A DNA stretch of 6,743 bases from Labilithrix luteola. GTDB taxonomy: Bacteria > Myxococcota_A > Polyangia > Polyangiales > Polyangiaceae. Location of the stretch: assembly GCA_026225435.1 (NCBI GenBank), contig JAMFST010000444.1, positions 1 to 6,743 on the forward strand, read 5' to 3'. A program made the translations under genes and the position numbers. The notes beneath the pieces are model-generated. The model ran no database searches, had not been told where the DNA came from, and worked only from the letters and a program-made list of their open reading frames with translations. This document shows, one piece after another, positions 5,720-6,743 of the stretch (positions are counted from its first letter, which is position 1; each line of letters opens with the position of its first letter).

Positions 5720-6406
5720 ATGCTCATCGTCCACCACCTGAACGACTCCCGCTCGCAGCGCATCCTCTGGGCCCTGGAGGAGCTGGCGGTCCCCTACGAG
5801 ATCGTCCGCTACGACCGCGACCCGAAGACGATGCTGGCGCCTCCGGCGCTGGAGAAGGTGCACCCGCTGGGCAAGTCGCCGGTGGTGGTCGACGAGGGGC
5901 ACACGCTCGCCGAGTCGGGGGCGATCCTCGAGTACCTCGTCGAACGCTACGGCGGGAAGAACGGCGCGCTGGATCTGGCGCCCGCGCCCGACGCCACCGA
6001 TGCGCGGCTGAAGTACCGCTTCTGGCTGCACTACGCCGAGGGGTCGCTGATGCCGCTGCTGCTTCTGCGGCTCATCACCGGGCAGATCGCCAAGGCGCCG
6101 GTGCCGTTCTTCATCAAGCCGGTCACCAAGCAGATCGCCGGGAAGCTGGAGGCGGGCTTCGTCGCGCCGAACCTGAAGAAGCACCTCGCCTTCATCGAGA
6201 ACGAGCTGGCGGGCAAGACCTGGCTGGTCGGCGAGGCGCTCTCCGGTGCGGACCTCCAGATGTCCTTCCCGCTGGAAGCGGCCAAGGCGCGCGGTGGGGT
6301 CACCGTAGCGACGCACCCGAACATCTGCGCGCTGGTCGAGCGGATCCACGCGCGGCCGGCGTTCAAGCGCGCGCTCGAGCGCGGGGGGCCGTACTCGTAT
6401 GCGTGA
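5720..6406 (+). CDS. Glutathione S-transferase family protein (GTT1-like)
   Basis: A 228-residue two-domain cytosolic GST. The N-terminal thioredoxin-fold domain (1-80) starts HHLNDSRSQRILWALEEL; Ser10 is the likely residue activating glutathione. It has the cis-proline segment GKSPVV (Pro54) and the glutathione-contacting ESGAILEYL (Glu65-Ser66). The all-helical C-terminal domain (about 95-220) contains WLVGEALSGADLQMSFPLEAA, the conserved N-capping region with Asp178. GSTs conjugate glutathione to electrophiles or reduce peroxides; the substrate is not predictable. The frame is open upstream to 5630 but the extension (via TTG) is low-complexity, and the ATG at 5720 gives the normal GST N-terminus. 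No Shine-Dalgarno precedes it, so it may be leaderless or weakly translated. The next gene's ATG overlaps its end by 8 bases, suggesting co-transcription. Confidence 0.95.
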   Translation: MLIVHHLNDSRSQRILWALEELAVPYEIVRYDRDPKTMLAPPALEKVHPLGKSPVVVDEGHTLAESGAILEYLVERYGGKNGALDLAPAPDATDARLKYRFWLHYAEGSLMPLLLLRLITGQIAKAPVPFFIKPVTKQIAGKLEAGFVAPNLKKHLAFIENELAGKTWLVGEALSGADLQMSFPLEAAKARGGVTVATHPNICALVERIHARPAFKRALERGGPYSYA

Positions 6407-6743
6407 GCGGATGATGATGCCGGCGCTGCTCGTCGCGGCCTCGCTGGCGACCGGCTGCCACAAGACTTCGGAGCCTACCGAGGGGGATGCGCCGGCGAAG
6501 GCCGCCTCCGCGTCCGCGCCGGCGACGACTGGTTCGGCGGCGGCGAGCAGCTCGCCGACCACGCTCGGTCCGCGCATCTCTCGCCCCGCGGCGGCGCGCG
6601 TCGTCGCCATCGGGGATCTCCACGGGGATCTCGATCACACCCGCCGCGCCTTCACGCTCGCCGGCGCCATCGGGCCGGACGGTCACTGGAACGGCGGCTC
6701 GCTGGTCGTCGTGCAGACCGGCGACGAGATCGATCGCGGCGAC
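6399..6743 (+). CDS. Metallophosphoesterase lipoprotein (PPP-like; partial, C-terminus off the right edge)
   Basis: 115 N-terminal residues are visible. A lipoprotein signal peptide ends in the lipobox LATGC with Cys20 as the lipidated residue, so the protein is probably anchored in the envelope. An Ala/Ser/Pro/Thr-rich linker (about 24-64) follows. The catalytic domain then begins: GDLHGD at 72-77 is motif I (GDxHG) and TGDEIDRGD at 107-115 is motif II (GDxVDRG), both metal-coordinating in calcineurin-like PPP phosphatases. The DGHWNGGSLVVVQTGD stretch recalls the Shewanella-like group of PPP phosphatases. The expected activity is phosphoester hydrolysis with two metal ions, in the periplasm; the substrate is unknown. 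Possible starts are ATG at 6399, 6411, 6414 and 6417. The first gives a short Arg-containing n-region and overlaps the GST stop by 8 bases. The GNHE motif lies outside the window. Confidence 0.85.
   Translation, partial: MRERMMMPALLVAASLATGCHKTSEPTEGDAPAKAASASAPATTGSAAASSSPTTLGPRISRPAAARVVAIGDLHGDLDHTRRAFTLAGAIGPDGHWNGGSLVVVQTGDEIDRGD

Noticed and set aside
5648..6610. 320-residue minus-strand open frame opposite the GST
   Set aside because: It is antisense to a complete GST and continues across into the lipoprotein gene; no domain is visible.

Overview
The window is GC-rich DNA with a strong G/C preference at third codon positions, gapless gene packing and several GTG starts. A LolA-like periplasmic protein and a lipobox-bearing lipoprotein show that the host is Gram-negative. 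The gene content and the Ala/Ser/Pro-rich lipoprotein linker suggest a Myxococcota-type (former Deltaproteobacteria) or similar high-GC proteobacterium. The phylum is an inference from composition and gene style only.

Region 1 (bases 1 to 4687, minus strand) is a gapless operon of seven genes. In transcription order they are: a hotdog-fold 3-hydroxyacyl-ACP dehydratase (ApeP-like), a 3-oxoacyl-ACP reductase (FabG/ApeQ-like), a beta-ketoacyl-ACP synthase (FabF-type, ApeR-like), a membrane-anchored NodB-type polysaccharide deacetylase, a PlsC-type acyltransferase, an acyl carrier protein, and a LolA-like periplasmic protein cut by the left edge. Six junctions are overlaps of 4 bases (four cases), a direct TAG-ATG abutment, or a 1-base gap, so translation is probably coupled throughout. 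This is the core of a type II fatty acid/polyketide cluster of the aryl polyene (APE) class, the family that makes xanthomonadin- and flexirubin-like pigments. On this reading the ACP carries the growing chain, the synthase extends it, and the reductase and dehydratase build conjugated double bonds. The acyltransferase would move the product to a lipid or sugar acceptor, and the LolA-like protein would help carry the lipid-linked product towards the outer membrane. Chain initiation, partner synthase and export genes are not visible and would lie beyond base 1.

Region 2 (4688 to 4778) is a short spacer with a perfect 8-bp hairpin, probably the terminator of purU. Region 3 (4779 to 5636, minus strand) is purU, formyltetrahydrofolate deformylase, a housekeeping gene. 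Region 4 (5637 to 5719) is a short divergent intergenic region.

Region 5 (5720 to 6743, plus strand) holds a GTT1-like glutathione S-transferase and, overlapping its end by 8 bases, the N-terminal part of a metallophosphoesterase lipoprotein that runs off the right edge.

The points most worth a second look are the deacetylase inside the APE-type operon, a dehydratase without the FabZ catalytic-histidine motif, and a ketoreductase whose usual catalytic Asn is Thr. No mobile elements, CRISPR arrays, tRNAs or rRNAs were seen.
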